From: Candidatus Lindowiibacteriota bacterium
GTDB lineage: Bacteria > Lindowbacteria > 2-12-FULL-62-27
Assembly: GCA_023249255.1 (NCBI GenBank)
Contig: JAHFCY010000170.1
Coordinates: 1-7,307, forward strand
Reading direction: 5' to 3'
Length of the DNA stretch: 7,307 bases
Shown: positions 1-6,040 of the stretch, one piece after another
How the letters are laid out: the number at the start of each line of letters is the position of its first letter
How positions within the stretch are numbered: position 1 is the first letter of the stretch
The notes under the pieces: model-generated
Seen by the model: the letters and a program-made list of their open reading frames with translations, nothing else
Databases searched by the model: none
Told to the model about the DNA's origin: nothing
Translations under genes and position numbers: made by a program

Positions 1-345
1 GATGATGAACCAGACGTTGAACCACATGACGATCCCCAGCGTCATCGCCATCATGATCCACTTGGCGCGCATCGAAAGTCCGCCTTCGGCTTCGTAAATC
101 AGGCCGCCTTTCATGTACATGAGGTAAAACAGGGCAAGACCCGCGAGGAACGTGATCATGGCTCCCCAGCGGAACCACCACAACGCCCGCGGCATGAGTT
201 GCGGGTTCACCGCCTTTTTGCCTGCATCGTCCAGAACACCCTGCAACGGAACATTGACGAAATTAAAGAAATAAAGATGTCCGATCCACGTCACCCCTGC
301 GATCACGTGAATCCATCGAATCAGCAGTTGAATTTCCATATCCAC
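1..345 (-). CDS. Urate-oxidase-N-domain (PuuD-like) membrane protein, 5' part only
   Basis: About 115 N-terminal codons are visible; the gene continues past the left edge. The translation starts V/M-DMEIQLLIRWIHVIAG and shows three hydrophobic stretches, roughly residues 5-32, 55-78 and 94-115. Histidines H13 and H23 lie in the first one (WIHVIAGVTWIGH). Near the edge it reads MWFNVWFII. This pattern matches my knowledge of the Urate_ox_N family, the membrane part of PuuD urate hydroxylase. Many bacteria carry short heme-protein-like members of this family without a cytochrome c domain and without any proven urate activity, so substrate and function are not assigned. I chose the GTG at 345 because AGGAGG lies 7 nt upstream; the in-frame ATG at 339 is 13 nt from it. 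The gene follows hisIE by 58 nt in the same direction and may be co-transcribed. Whether a cytochrome c domain follows cannot be seen here. Confidence 0.75.
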   Translation of the reverse strand, partial: MDMEIQLLIRWIHVIAGVTWIGHLYFFNFVNVPLQGVLDDAGKKAVNPQLMPRALWWFRWGAMITFLAGLALFYLMYMKGGLIYEAEGGLSMRAKWIMMAMTLGIVMWFNVWFII

Positions 346-403
346 GATTGCCCCTCCTCTGTTCTCGTCCCGGGTCAAGCCCCGTCCTATATTTAATTCG
401 GCG

Positions 404-1057
404 CTATTTCTCCCGGCGTTCGAGTTCCTTCGCTATATCTTCGGGCTTCAGTCCCCGCAACCTTAGGAGAACCATCAGGTGATACAGAAGATCGCTCACT
501 TCCGCGGCTACGAATTTTTTGGGAAGACCCTTGGAGGCCAGGACAATTTCGGTTGACTCTTCGCCGATTTTTTCCAGAACCTTGTCCAGCCCGCTCTTGC
601 GCTTCGCACGGTCCGGCGTTGTGAGTTTCACCGTATACGATCCGGCGGGACGCGTCCGCAGACGATCAGTGATCGTGTCAAACAGCCGGTCCAGCACACG
701 CCCGAGCCTTCCTTCCGACGCGCTTCCTCCATCCTTCTTCCGGCTTCTCCCGCGTTCTCCAATCTTCCTGAAAAAACAATTCGCGCGGCCGGTGTGACAC
801 GCCGGACCCGTCTGTTCCACCCGCAAAAGGATCGCATCCTTGTCGCAGTCGAGCCGTACCGCCCGGACTTTTTGAACATGCCCGGACGTCTCGCCCTTTT
901 TCCAGAGTTTTTGCCTTGATCTCGAATAGTAGTGCGCGTAGCCGGTCGACAGAGTTTTTTTCAGGCTCTCGCAATTCATGTACGCCAGCATGAGCACCTC
1001 GCCCGTCCGCGCGTCCTGCGCGATTGCTGGAATGAGTTGCCCGCTCTTGTTTTTCAT
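404..1057 (-). CDS. hisIE: Bifunctional phosphoribosyl-AMP cyclohydrolase / phosphoribosyl-ATP pyrophosphatase (HisIE)
   Basis: This cytoplasmic enzyme does steps two and three of histidine synthesis: the HisE domain hydrolyses PR-ATP to PR-AMP plus pyrophosphate, and the HisI domain opens the adenine ring to give ProFAR. The 217-residue length is normal for the fusion. HisI covers residues 1-96, with [13 protein letters not shown] at 16-28, the [16 protein letters not shown] block at 45-60, Mg-binding D70/D72/D74 and Zn-ligand cysteines C71, C87 and C94. HisE covers about 119-217 and has the MazG-like metal motif E167xxE170...E186xxD189. Residues 97-118 form a basic, low-complexity linker coded by purine-rich DNA on the sense strand. 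The ATG at 1057 overlaps the hisF stop as ATGA, which implies coupled translation. The stop is TAG. It is the last his gene of this operon. All diagnostic residues are present, so activity is expected. Confidence 0.96.
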   Translation of the reverse strand: MKNKSGQLIPAIAQDARTGEVLMLAYMNCESLKKTLSTGYAHYYSRSRQKLWKKGETSGHVQKVRAVRLDCDKDAILLRVEQTGPACHTGRANCFFRKIGERGRSRKKDGGSASEGRLGRVLDRLFDTITDRLRTRPAGSYTVKLTTPDRAKRKSGLDKVLEKIGEESTEIVLASKGLPKKFVAAEVSDLLYHLMVLLRLRGLKPEDIAKELERREK

Positions 1058-1869
1058 TGCGCGATCCTCACATGAATCCCGTTCTTTTTCAAATACGCCT
1101 TGACATCGGGGATCGTAAACTGCCCGTAATGAAAAATCGACGCCGCCAAAACCGCCGACGCTCCCGCTTCAATCCCTTCCTTCAGATGCGCCATCGTTCC
1201 GACGCCGCCCGACGCGATGACCGGGATGTTCACGCGGGAACTGACCTCGTGCAGAAGTTCCAGATCGTATCCCTCCTTGGTTCCATCGCGATCCATGCTC
1301 GTCAACAAAATTTCTCCGGCCCCGCGCCGCGCTGATTCCTCCGCCCATTCCACAGCGTCAATCCCCGTCGCCGTCCGCCCGCCGTGGACGTGCACTTCCC
1401 ATCGTCCACTTTCCGGGGTTTCGTTGTGCACGCCTGTTCGTGTCTGTTCGTGTCTGTGTGTGGCCATTTTTTTCTTCGCGTCGATCGCCACAACCACGCA
1501 TTGCGACCCGAACGACTCTGCCGCTTCCGAGATCAACTCCGGCCGCTGCACCGCCGACGTGTTGATCGAAATTTTATCGGCCCCCAGAAGCAGGACTTCA
1601 CGCATTTCTTCGATCGACTTCAATCCCCCGCCAACCGTGAACGGCACCGACAACGCCTCGGCCGCGCGTTTCACCCAGTCCTGCCGGATCGCCCGGGCGT
1701 CCGCGGAAGCCGTGATGTCCAGAAACACGACTTCGTCCGCCCCGGCGGCATCATAGGCCGCGGCGGAGTCTCCGACGTCCCCCGCATCCCGGATATCCAC
1801 GAACTTCACGCCCTTCACGACTCGACCGCTGCGCACGTCCAGACAGGGAATGACACGCTTCGCCAGCAT
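1054..1869 (-). CDS. hisF: Imidazole glycerol phosphate synthase, cyclase subunit (HisF)
   Basis: HisF is the (beta/alpha)8 cyclase that converts PRFAR plus ammonia, delivered by the glutaminase HisH, into imidazole glycerol phosphate and AICAR. The sequence begins [20 protein letters not shown]; the catalytic aspartates are D11 and D130 (VVVAID). Phosphate-binding glycine motifs are GGG at 80-82 and SGGVG at 220-224. [15 protein letters not shown] follows the active-site loop. At 271 residues it is longer than the usual 250-258. The extra length is a His/Thr/Arg-rich insertion at about residues 134-154, right after catalytic strand beta5, and it is coded partly by a 10-bp tandem repeat. The start at 1869 lies 21 nt downstream of the hisA stop, with only a weak Shine-Dalgarno (GTGAG). 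The stop overlaps the hisIE start by 4 nt. No hisH is in the window, so the partner must be encoded elsewhere. Confidence 0.96.
   Translation of the reverse strand: MLAKRVIPCLDVRSGRVVKGVKFVDIRDAGDVGDSAAAYDAAGADEVVFLDITASADARAIRQDWVKRAAEALSVPFTVGGGLKSIEEMREVLLLGADKISINTSAVQRPELISEAAESFGSQCVVVAIDAKKKMATHRHEQTRTGVHNETPESGRWEVHVHGGRTATGIDAVEWAEESARRGAGEILLTSMDRDGTKEGYDLELLHEVSSRVNIPVIASGGVGTMAHLKEGIEAGASAVLAASIFHYGQFTIPDVKAYLKKNGIHVRIAQ
1433..1462. repeat. 10-bp tandem repeat inside hisF
   Basis: CTGTTCGTGT occurs twice head to tail (1433-1442 and 1443-1452), followed by a degraded third unit CTGTGTGTGG. On the coding strand it reads as alternating CAGACACGAA units and codes the HRHEQTRT part of the HisF insertion. 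CACAGACACGAACAG-type sequence is, to my knowledge, a common dispersed motif in intergenic DNA of several environmental bacterial groups. That this copy came from such an element is an inference. Confidence 0.75.
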
Positions 1870-1890
1870 TGTTATCTCACGACCCCTGAC

Positions 1891-1903
1891 TCATGAATCA
1901 TGA
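1891..1903. repeat. Short direct repeat over the hisA stop codon
   Basis: TCATGA occurs at 1891-1896 and 1898-1903, each copy itself palindromic, in a run rich in TGACTCATGA-like words. The first copy contains the hisA stop codon and the second codes its penultimate residues. Such repeats are often copies of dispersed intergenic words; here it is too short to be certain. Confidence 0.4.
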
Positions 1904-2631
1904 CTGAACACTCGCACCGCTTCCGCAATATCCACCACTCCTTCATAAATGGCGCGGCCCACGATCACACCGATGATCTTCGGATGCCCTTCGGATTTGA
2001 TCAACTCCAGATCCGTCAGACTCGAAATGCCTCCCGATACGATCACCTCAAGGCCCGTCGCCTCCGCAAAAAGCCTGGTCGCCTCCACGTTCGGTCCGGT
2101 CATCATCCCGTCCTGCCGCACGTCCGTGTACACCGCCATTCGAACACCGGCTTCGTAGACGCTCCGCCCGAATTCGATCGGATCGCTCTCCGTCTCCGCC
2201 ATCCACCCCCGCGTCGCCACCTTGCCTTCCTTTACGTCCACCGATATCACCACATGTTTTTTCCCGGCGGCCGACAGTATCTCTTTCAAAATTTGCGGAT
2301 TTTCGACCGCGGCGGTTCCGAGAATGATCCGGTCGACTGTGGGGATGCCGCCGATTTTTTTGGCCACGGTCGCCGTCCGGATCCCACCGCCGACTTCCAG
2401 CGGTACCGGCGCCTCCGACGCAATCTTCCGGATCATCTCCAGATGGATCGGCTCCCCGGTCCGCGCGCCATCCAGATCGACGATGTGAAGACGCCGGGCG
2501 CCGGCAGACACAAATGACCGGGCCACCGCCGGCGGGTCGTCTGAATATATCGTCTTCTGGTCAAACTCTCCCCGCTTCAACCGGACCACACATCCGTCCG
2601 ACAGATCTATCGCGGGAATGATTTCCAGCAT
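1891..2631 (-). CDS. hisA: ProFAR isomerase (HisA)
   Basis: HisA is the (beta/alpha)8 isomerase that converts ProFAR to PRFAR by an Amadori rearrangement, between HisI and HisF in the pathway. It has 246 residues, the normal length. The catalytic aspartates are D9 (IIPAIDL) and D132 (ISVDVK). T169 and D174 in YTDVRQDG match the conserved Thr/Asp of the second half. Phosphate-binding loops are GGG at 81-83, LGTAA at 104-108 and SGGISS at 199-204. The ATG at 2631 is preceded by AGAGGAAAGGG about 7 nt upstream, a good ribosome-binding site. It is the first gene of the his cluster and faces a divergent promoter region. Its last codons and stop (SHDS then TGA) lie in a small direct repeat, TCATGA twice with 7-bp spacing, so the C-terminus may have been rewritten by a repeat. 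I see no defect in the catalytic core. Confidence 0.96.
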   Translation of the reverse strand: MLEIIPAIDLSDGCVVRLKRGEFDQKTIYSDDPPAVARSFVSAGARRLHIVDLDGARTGEPIHLEMIRKIASEAPVPLEVGGGIRTATVAKKIGGIPTVDRIILGTAAVENPQILKEILSAAGKKHVVISVDVKEGKVATRGWMAETESDPIEFGRSVYEAGVRMAVYTDVRQDGMMTGPNVEATRLFAEATGLEVIVSGGISSLTDLELIKSEGHPKIIGVIVGRAIYEGVVDIAEAVRVFSHDS

Positions 2632-2661
2632 CGTTTGCCCTTTCCTCTATACATATACAAT

Positions 2662-2692
2662 ATTATATACTCGCTCATTCAGTTCCGTTCAA
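2662..2692 (-). promoter_or_regulatory. Candidate sigma70-type promoter of the his operon
   Basis: Upstream of hisA on the minus strand is a perfect -10 hexamer, TATAAT (2662-2667), in an AT-rich island that stands out from GC-rich surroundings. The best -35 is TTGAAC (2687-2692) at a 19-nt spacing, longer than the ideal 17. It lies 30-60 nt before the hisA ATG. I see no attenuator-type leader peptide with a run of His codons between it and hisA, so regulation by His-codon attenuation is not supported. Confidence 0.45.
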
Positions 2693-2694
2693 GG

Positions 2695-2713
2695 GCGCAA
2701 GGATGCGCAAGGA
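2695..2713. repeat. GCGCAAGGA direct repeat in the divergent promoter region
   Basis: GCGCAAGGA occurs at 2695-2703 and again at 2705-2713, a 10-bp period. It sits immediately upstream of the candidate hisA -35. It resembles the GCGCAAAG/GCGCAAGGA words that are dispersed between genes in many environmental genomes. A 10-bp period could also place two protein-binding half-sites on one face of the helix; nothing else supports an operator. Confidence 0.5.
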
Positions 2714-2730
2714 GCGTGGCTGCCTGCCTG

Positions 2731-2760
2731 TTGACTTTTAAACCATGTTTGTTGGATACT
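2731..2760 (+). promoter_or_regulatory. Candidate promoter for the secreted protein gene
   Basis: TTGACT (2731-2736, five of six to the -35 consensus) and GATACT (2755-2760, four of six to the -10) are 18 nt apart. Transcription would begin near 2767, almost on the upstream ATG at 2771. That makes the ATG at 2786 the more plausible translation start. It is divergent from the hisA promoter. Confidence 0.4.
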
Positions 2761-2770
2761 TTAGCTTGGT

Positions 2771-3961
2771 ATGGACTCTCTATTCATGCGAAATATTAAA
2801 CTGCGGTCTCCCCGGAGACTTTTTCTCTGCGTCCTCTGCGCGGCCCTCCTGATGTGCGGATTGAATGGCCGGGTCTTCGCCACTGACACGGTCATCCTTC
2901 GCGGCATCCCATCTGGCGATACGGTGGGCGGGAGACGCAACGCATTCTCAGTGGCGCTTGAGTTCTCCTCGACAAGTGTCTGCACGACCATTTTCGAATA
3001 CGACACCTACAACTCGAACCAGTACGACTCGATCACATTCATTGACAGCGAATGGGGACCGGGCCAGACAGCGCCCGATTCGACACCGACGCTTTCGACG
3101 GGCGCCTCCGGCGACACCTACACGTTTCACTGGAATGTTCAGGCCGACAAACCCGACACGCGCATCCCGTCGGGCCGCCTGCGCGTGAGAGTCTGGGACG
3201 CCGTCAACGGAACCAGCCTCGGCGAAACCATCCTTACCCCAATCGGACTGGTCACCGTTCTGGTCGACCCGCCGGATACTCCGGATGCGATTTCGATGGG
3301 GTGGGGCGAAAGCGTCCAGATCCGGTGGTATCAGGACACGCTGGCAAAATATTACACAGTCTGGAGAGACACCGGCTATCCGCCGAACGACACCAAACAA
3401 TTCATCAATGTCACCAAAATGGTTCTGGGGACGGACTCTCAAGCCGACAACCGGGGATTGTTGCTGAACGACACCAACGTCGGCAAAGCGCCCGGCAAAC
3501 GCACGCCGACGCTGGATACGTCCTACTACTGGTACATCACCGCCATCGACACGTGGGGCAACACGCAGGAACTGCTCCGTGGATACGGCGATTCGATTCC
3601 GGCCGAATACATCTACGTGCGCAAAATCGTCGAGACGGGGGCAAGCATTGGAGGGCGGGCTTCCGACACCATTCCCGGCGCCACCCTGCAGTATCACATT
3701 CTGGTCAGCAACACGCCCGGATACAGTCCCGCCCAGCGCGTTCAAGTCATCGACGGCATGCCGTATAATTCCGACTACAAGGGTACCAGCGTTGAAATCG
3801 ACACGCGTCACGGATTCATCGCCCAGACCGACATTAATGATGCGGACTACACCCAATTTTTATACGATTCCAGCGACTCTCCGATAGTCCAGGTAACCCT
3901 CTTTAATCCGTTCAACCCCGGCGATACAGCGCGCATCCGGTTCAAAGTCATCATCCGCTGA
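2771..3961 (+). CDS. Secreted Ig/FN3/DUF11-like multidomain protein of unknown function
   Basis: 396 codons from the ATG at 2771; the in-frame ATG at 2786 (giving MRNIKLRSPRR) is equally or more likely, since neither has a clear Shine-Dalgarno and the candidate promoter abuts 2771. A basic n-region (LRSPRR), a hydrophobic core (LFLCVLCAALLMCGL) and a probable cut after RVFA, about residue 37, make a Sec signal peptide. The mature part is rich in Asp, Thr and Tyr and looks all-beta: an Ig-like region at about 38-165, an FN3-like region at about 167-271 (YYTVWRDTG, then SYYWYITAIDTWGN), and a DUF11-like region at about 279-396 (LQYHILVSNT, AQRVQVIDGMPYN, FNPGDTARIRFKV). No catalytic motif, membrane anchor or sorting tail is visible. 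A cell-surface or periplasmic binding or structural role is an inference. I assign domains by pattern only. The next gene, pepA, starts 51 nt downstream. Confidence 0.8.
   Translation: MDSLFMRNIKLRSPRRLFLCVLCAALLMCGLNGRVFATDTVILRGIPSGDTVGGRRNAFSVALEFSSTSVCTTIFEYDTYNSNQYDSITFIDSEWGPGQTAPDSTPTLSTGASGDTYTFHWNVQADKPDTRIPSGRLRVRVWDAVNGTSLGETILTPIGLVTVLVDPPDTPDAISMGWGESVQIRWYQDTLAKYYTVWRDTGYPPNDTKQFINVTKMVLGTDSQADNRGLLLNDTNVGKAPGKRTPTLDTSYYWYITAIDTWGNTQELLRGYGDSIPAEYIYVRKIVETGASIGGRASDTIPGATLQYHILVSNTPGYSPAQRVQVIDGMPYNSDYKGTSVEIDTRHGFIAQTDINDADYTQFLYDSSDSPIVQVTLFNPFNPGDTARIRFKVIIR
2825..2840. repeat. CTCTGCG direct repeat coding the signal-peptide core
   Basis: CTCTGCG occurs at 2825-2831 and 2834-2840, a 9-bp period, and codes FLCVLCA in the hydrophobic core of the signal peptide. 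TCTCTGCGTCCTCTGCG is, to my knowledge, a frequent dispersed word in intergenic DNA of environmental genomes. The match may be coincidental since the Leu/Cys repeat is itself short. Confidence 0.5.
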
Positions 3962-4012
3962 CCGAACAGACTCCTGATTGACAGCTCGATCCAAAAAAGT
4001 TGAACTGACCTC

Positions 4013-5506
4013 ATGAAACTGCGTTCGGTGCTGGACCGGCCGGCCAATATCAGCCCGGCCGCATGCCGGCTTGAATTTTATTTCGACGATGCAAAGGAAC
4101 TGCCCGTGAAACACGGCTTCTCCGGGAAATCGGGGGAGCGCCTGCTGGTGAACGGCGCCACGCAAAAAATGCTGATCGGTCTCGGGTCGCGGACCAAATT
4201 TGACCGCGACGCGCTCCGGAAGGCCGCGGCCGAGGCGTCGCAGGATGCCCGCACACGCGGCCTGCGGCGTATCGCGTTTGTCCTGGCCGACTGGCCGACG
4301 GCCGATGCAACTGCGGCGGCGGAAGTCGTCGCCGAGAGCGCACGGCTGGCCCAATATCGCTATTCACTGGCGTCTCAAGACACCGAGAGCGGTCCGATTG
4401 ATACGTTGACCGTCGTCTGCCGCTCCGCCACCCAGCACAAACTTTTATCGGAGGCGCTCGTTCATATTTCTCACGTCGCCGATGGAGTCGATCTCGCGCG
4501 TGATCTTTCAAATCTTCCCGGAAATCTTGGATCGCCCCGGACAGTGGCCGCCGCGGCCCGCAAATTGAGCGGACAGGGCGTTCGTGTCCGGATTCTCGAC
4601 CGCGCCGCCTGCGCGAAAATTGGCATGGGCGCTTTCCTCTCGGTCGCGCAGGGAAGCCGGCAGCCGCCCGCGTTCGTCGTTCTCGAATATCATCCGGCTC
4701 GAAAAACAAACCGGTCGCTCCGGCCATCCATGGCCTCTCGCGACACTCCCCCCGTCCATGGGGGTCGAAAACCGCTGGTCCTCGTCGGCAAGGGCGTCAC
4801 GTTTGACGCAGGCGGGATCTCGCTGAAACCGGCGGAAAAAATGGAAGAGATGAAACACGACAAGTCCGGCGCGGCGGCGGTCATCGGCATTTTCGCGGCC
4901 GCCCGTAAAATCAAACCCGGCATTCCGCTCATCGGGCTTGTTCCGCTGACCGAAAATCTGCCCGGTGGAAACGCCTCCCGGCCCGGCGATGTCGTCCGGA
5001 GCCTCAGCGGCAAAACCATCGAAATCAAAAATACCGACGCCGAAGGACGGCTCATTCTCGCCGACGCGCTCAATTACGCGGGCCGATTTCATCCGGAGGC
5101 CATCATCGACATGGCAACCCTCACCGGCGCTTGCTCCATCGCCCTCGGCGACGTCTATGCCGCGATTTTATCGAACAACGACGCGCTGGCCCGATCGTTG
5201 GTCGACGCCGGCGAGTCGTGCGGTGAACGGCTCTGGAGACTTCCGATGCACGACGGCTATGAACGTCTCATCAAAAGCGCCGTGGCGGACGTGCAAAATA
5301 TTCCCGAAGGACGGCTGGCCGGAACAATTATTGGCGGCATGTTTTTGAAAAAATTTCTCGCGGATGAACGGACACCCTGGGCCCATATCGACATCGCCGC
5401 CACCGCATGGGACGTCAAAGGCCGGGATGGCCGGCCCGCCGGATCGACCGGCATCGGCGTCCGCCTGTTTTACGAATTTCTCAAACTTCGCGGCGACCTG
5501 TCCTGA
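4013..5506 (+). CDS. pepA: Leucyl aminopeptidase, M17 family (cytosol aminopeptidase)
   Basis: This is a two-zinc M17 aminopeptidase that removes N-terminal residues from peptides, normally as a cytoplasmic hexamer. Length, 497 residues, is typical. The N-terminal macro-like domain covers about 1-165 and the catalytic domain about 166-497. The catalytic set is complete: K260 and D265 in VGKGVTFDAGG, K272, D283 in KHDKSG, and D342, E344, R346 in the signature NTDAEGRL (340-347). MATLTGA at 367-373 and ENLPGGNASRPGDV are further family blocks. Between FVVLEY (221-226) and PLVLVGKG (254-261) there are 27 residues where relatives usually have about 10. This extra peptide is Arg/Ser/Pro-rich and coded by palindromic DNA. 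The ATG at 4013 has only a poor ribosome-binding site. The 51-nt gap after the secreted protein gene, with no terminator, suggests possible co-transcription. The stop is followed by a long hairpin-rich spacer. Confidence 0.96.
   Translation: MKLRSVLDRPANISPAACRLEFYFDDAKELPVKHGFSGKSGERLLVNGATQKMLIGLGSRTKFDRDALRKAAAEASQDARTRGLRRIAFVLADWPTADATAAAEVVAESARLAQYRYSLASQDTESGPIDTLTVVCRSATQHKLLSEALVHISHVADGVDLARDLSNLPGNLGSPRTVAAAARKLSGQGVRVRILDRAACAKIGMGAFLSVAQGSRQPPAFVVLEYHPARKTNRSLRPSMASRDTPPVHGGRKPLVLVGKGVTFDAGGISLKPAEKMEEMKHDKSGAAAVIGIFAAARKIKPGIPLIGLVPLTENLPGGNASRPGDVVRSLSGKTIEIKNTDAEGRLILADALNYAGRFHPEAIIDMATLTGACSIALGDVYAAILSNNDALARSLVDAGESCGERLWRLPMHDGYERLIKSAVADVQNIPEGRLAGTIIGGMFLKKFLADERTPWAHIDIAATAWDVKGRDGRPAGSTGIGVRLFYEFLKLRGDLS
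4722..4735. repeat. Perfect 6-bp inverted repeat in the pepA insertion
   Basis: GGCCAT-CC-ATGGCC is a perfect inverted repeat. A second one, a CCCCC run at 4749-4753 facing GGGGG at 4760-4764, follows 13 nt later. Both fall in the codons for the extra Arg/Ser/Pro-rich segment of PepA (about 4691-4771), which relatives lack. Confidence 0.6.
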
Positions 5507-5594
5507 CCTTCTCTATCTAACGTTACCTGCCACATATCCCCCCGAACCCCCGCTTTGAAAAAGGCGTCGGCGCGGAATAGGACCGCTCGGAGAA

Positions 5595-5609
5595 GACGCC
5601 TCGTGCGTC
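5595..5609. repeat. 5-bp inverted repeat GACGC/GCGTC
   Basis: GACGC-CTCGT-GCGTC is a perfect 5-bp stem with a 5-nt loop. It is the first of three closely spaced hairpins within 5595-5698, which together may be one composite element. Confidence 0.45.
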
Positions 5610-5625
5610 CGAAAGCGTAGAGCCT

Positions 5626-5642
5626 GTCCGCCTGAGGCGGAC
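5626..5642. repeat. 7-bp inverted repeat GTCCGCC-TGA-GGCGGAC
   Basis: A perfect 7-bp, GC-rich stem with a 3-nt loop. No T-run follows on either strand, so it is not a typical intrinsic terminator. CCGCCTGAGGCGG-type palindromes occur as dispersed elements in several uncultured bacterial lineages. Confidence 0.6.
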
Positions 5643-5651
5643 TAACCACAC

Positions 5652-5698
5652 GTTTGATGCCTCCAGGGGCAAATACCCCGTTGGCAACAGGCGCAAGC
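5652..5698. repeat. Long bulged stem-loop, possible structured RNA or composite repeat
   Basis: I can fold 47 nt into a single hairpin of about 17 pairs: 5652-5656 with 5694-5698, T5658 with G5693, GCCT 5659-5662 with AGGC 5689-5692, CCA 5663-5665 with TGG 5682-5684, and GGGG 5666-5669 with CCCC 5676-5679. The bulges are A5657, GT at 5680-5681 and CAAC at 5685-5688; the loop is CAAATA. It includes two G-T pairs. There is no U-tract, so it does not look like a terminator. No known RNA family is recognised. Confidence 0.5.
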
Positions 5699-5814
5699 AG
5701 AGCCGGCCAGGTTCTGTGCCCGACTTGCGTACGGTGATCCAAAGAGCCCTGAACACCTTACGGTCACGCTACATATTTATTTTTCGATACCTCCCAACCA
5801 TCACCCGCCTCATC

Positions 5815-5838
5815 CGGGCGCTTGCCCGAGATTTTTAC
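5815..5838 (+). terminator. Weak candidate terminator downstream of pepA
   Basis: CGGGC-GCTT-GCCCG (5815-5828) is followed by AGA and then five T. The stem is only 5 bp and the T-run starts 3 nt late, and it lies over 300 nt after the pepA stop. It is the nearest terminator-like site on the plus strand. Confidence 0.35.
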
Positions 5839-5890
5839 TCAATAACGTCAAAGCGTAGCCCGTTCCGTCAGGATATTTTAGTCTCAATAA

Positions 5891-5917
5891 CAAGTCAATC
5901 CCCAATGGATCGACTTG
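5891..5917. repeat. Inverted repeat CAAGTC...GACTTG
   Basis: CAAGTC (5891-5896) pairs with GACTTG (5912-5917); after one A-C mismatch, ATCC (5898-5901) pairs with GGAT (5907-5910) around a CCAAT loop. Ten pairs in total. No T-run follows. Confidence 0.55.
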
Positions 5918-5932
5918 CAAAACACCCCCTCC

Positions 5933-5960
5933 CCGTTGGAACATGGCTTTTTTCCAACGG
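5933..5960. repeat. Perfect 9-bp inverted repeat CCGTTGGAA/TTCCAACGG
   Basis: CCGTTGGAA (5933-5941) and TTCCAACGG (5952-5960) are perfect reverse complements around a 10-nt loop, CATGGCTTTT. The T-run is in the loop, not after the stem, so this is not a classical terminator. It looks like a dispersed palindromic element. Confidence 0.6.
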
Positions 5961-6040
5961 CTGAGGTGCGCGACTTCCCTATTTTAAAGCCCGATATTCC
6001 CCCACTCACACCTCATCTGTTCACGTACCCCTCACCTCGA

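Noticed and set aside
371-384. Hairpin CGGG-TCAAGC-CCCG between hisIE and the PuuD-like gene as a terminator
   Set aside because: A 4-bp stem without a T-run on the minus strand; too weak to end the operon.
1433-1462. CRISPR-like or satellite array
   Set aside because: Only two full 10-bp units with no spacers, lying inside a coding frame.
1217-1896. Long plus-strand open frames over hisF
   Set aside because: They are antisense to an unmistakable HisF with both catalytic aspartates; the products have no recognisable pattern.
2632-2660. Histidine attenuator leader peptide upstream of hisA
   Set aside because: No small open frame with consecutive His codons and no terminator hairpin before the hisA start.
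2786-2905. Lipoprotein signal in the secreted protein (LLMC at residues 26-29)
   Set aside because: The residue before Cys is Met, not Gly/Ala/Ser, and a better signal-peptidase I site (RVFA) follows downstream.
2948-3856. A 302-codon open frame on the minus strand opposite the secreted protein gene
   Set aside because: It lacks a start context and family features, is Val/Arg/Asp-rich as expected for an antisense frame of GC-rich DNA, and the plus frame has a signal peptide and domain-like sequence.
3978-4006. Promoter for pepA, with a perfect TTGACA at 3978-3983
   Set aside because: At 16-18 nt spacing there is no acceptable -10 (best TGAACT, three of six).
5470-5756. Two overlapping minus-strand open frames in the pepA-porV spacer
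   Set aside because: Short, overlapping the pepA end, and made of hairpin DNA; no ribosome-binding site or family pattern.
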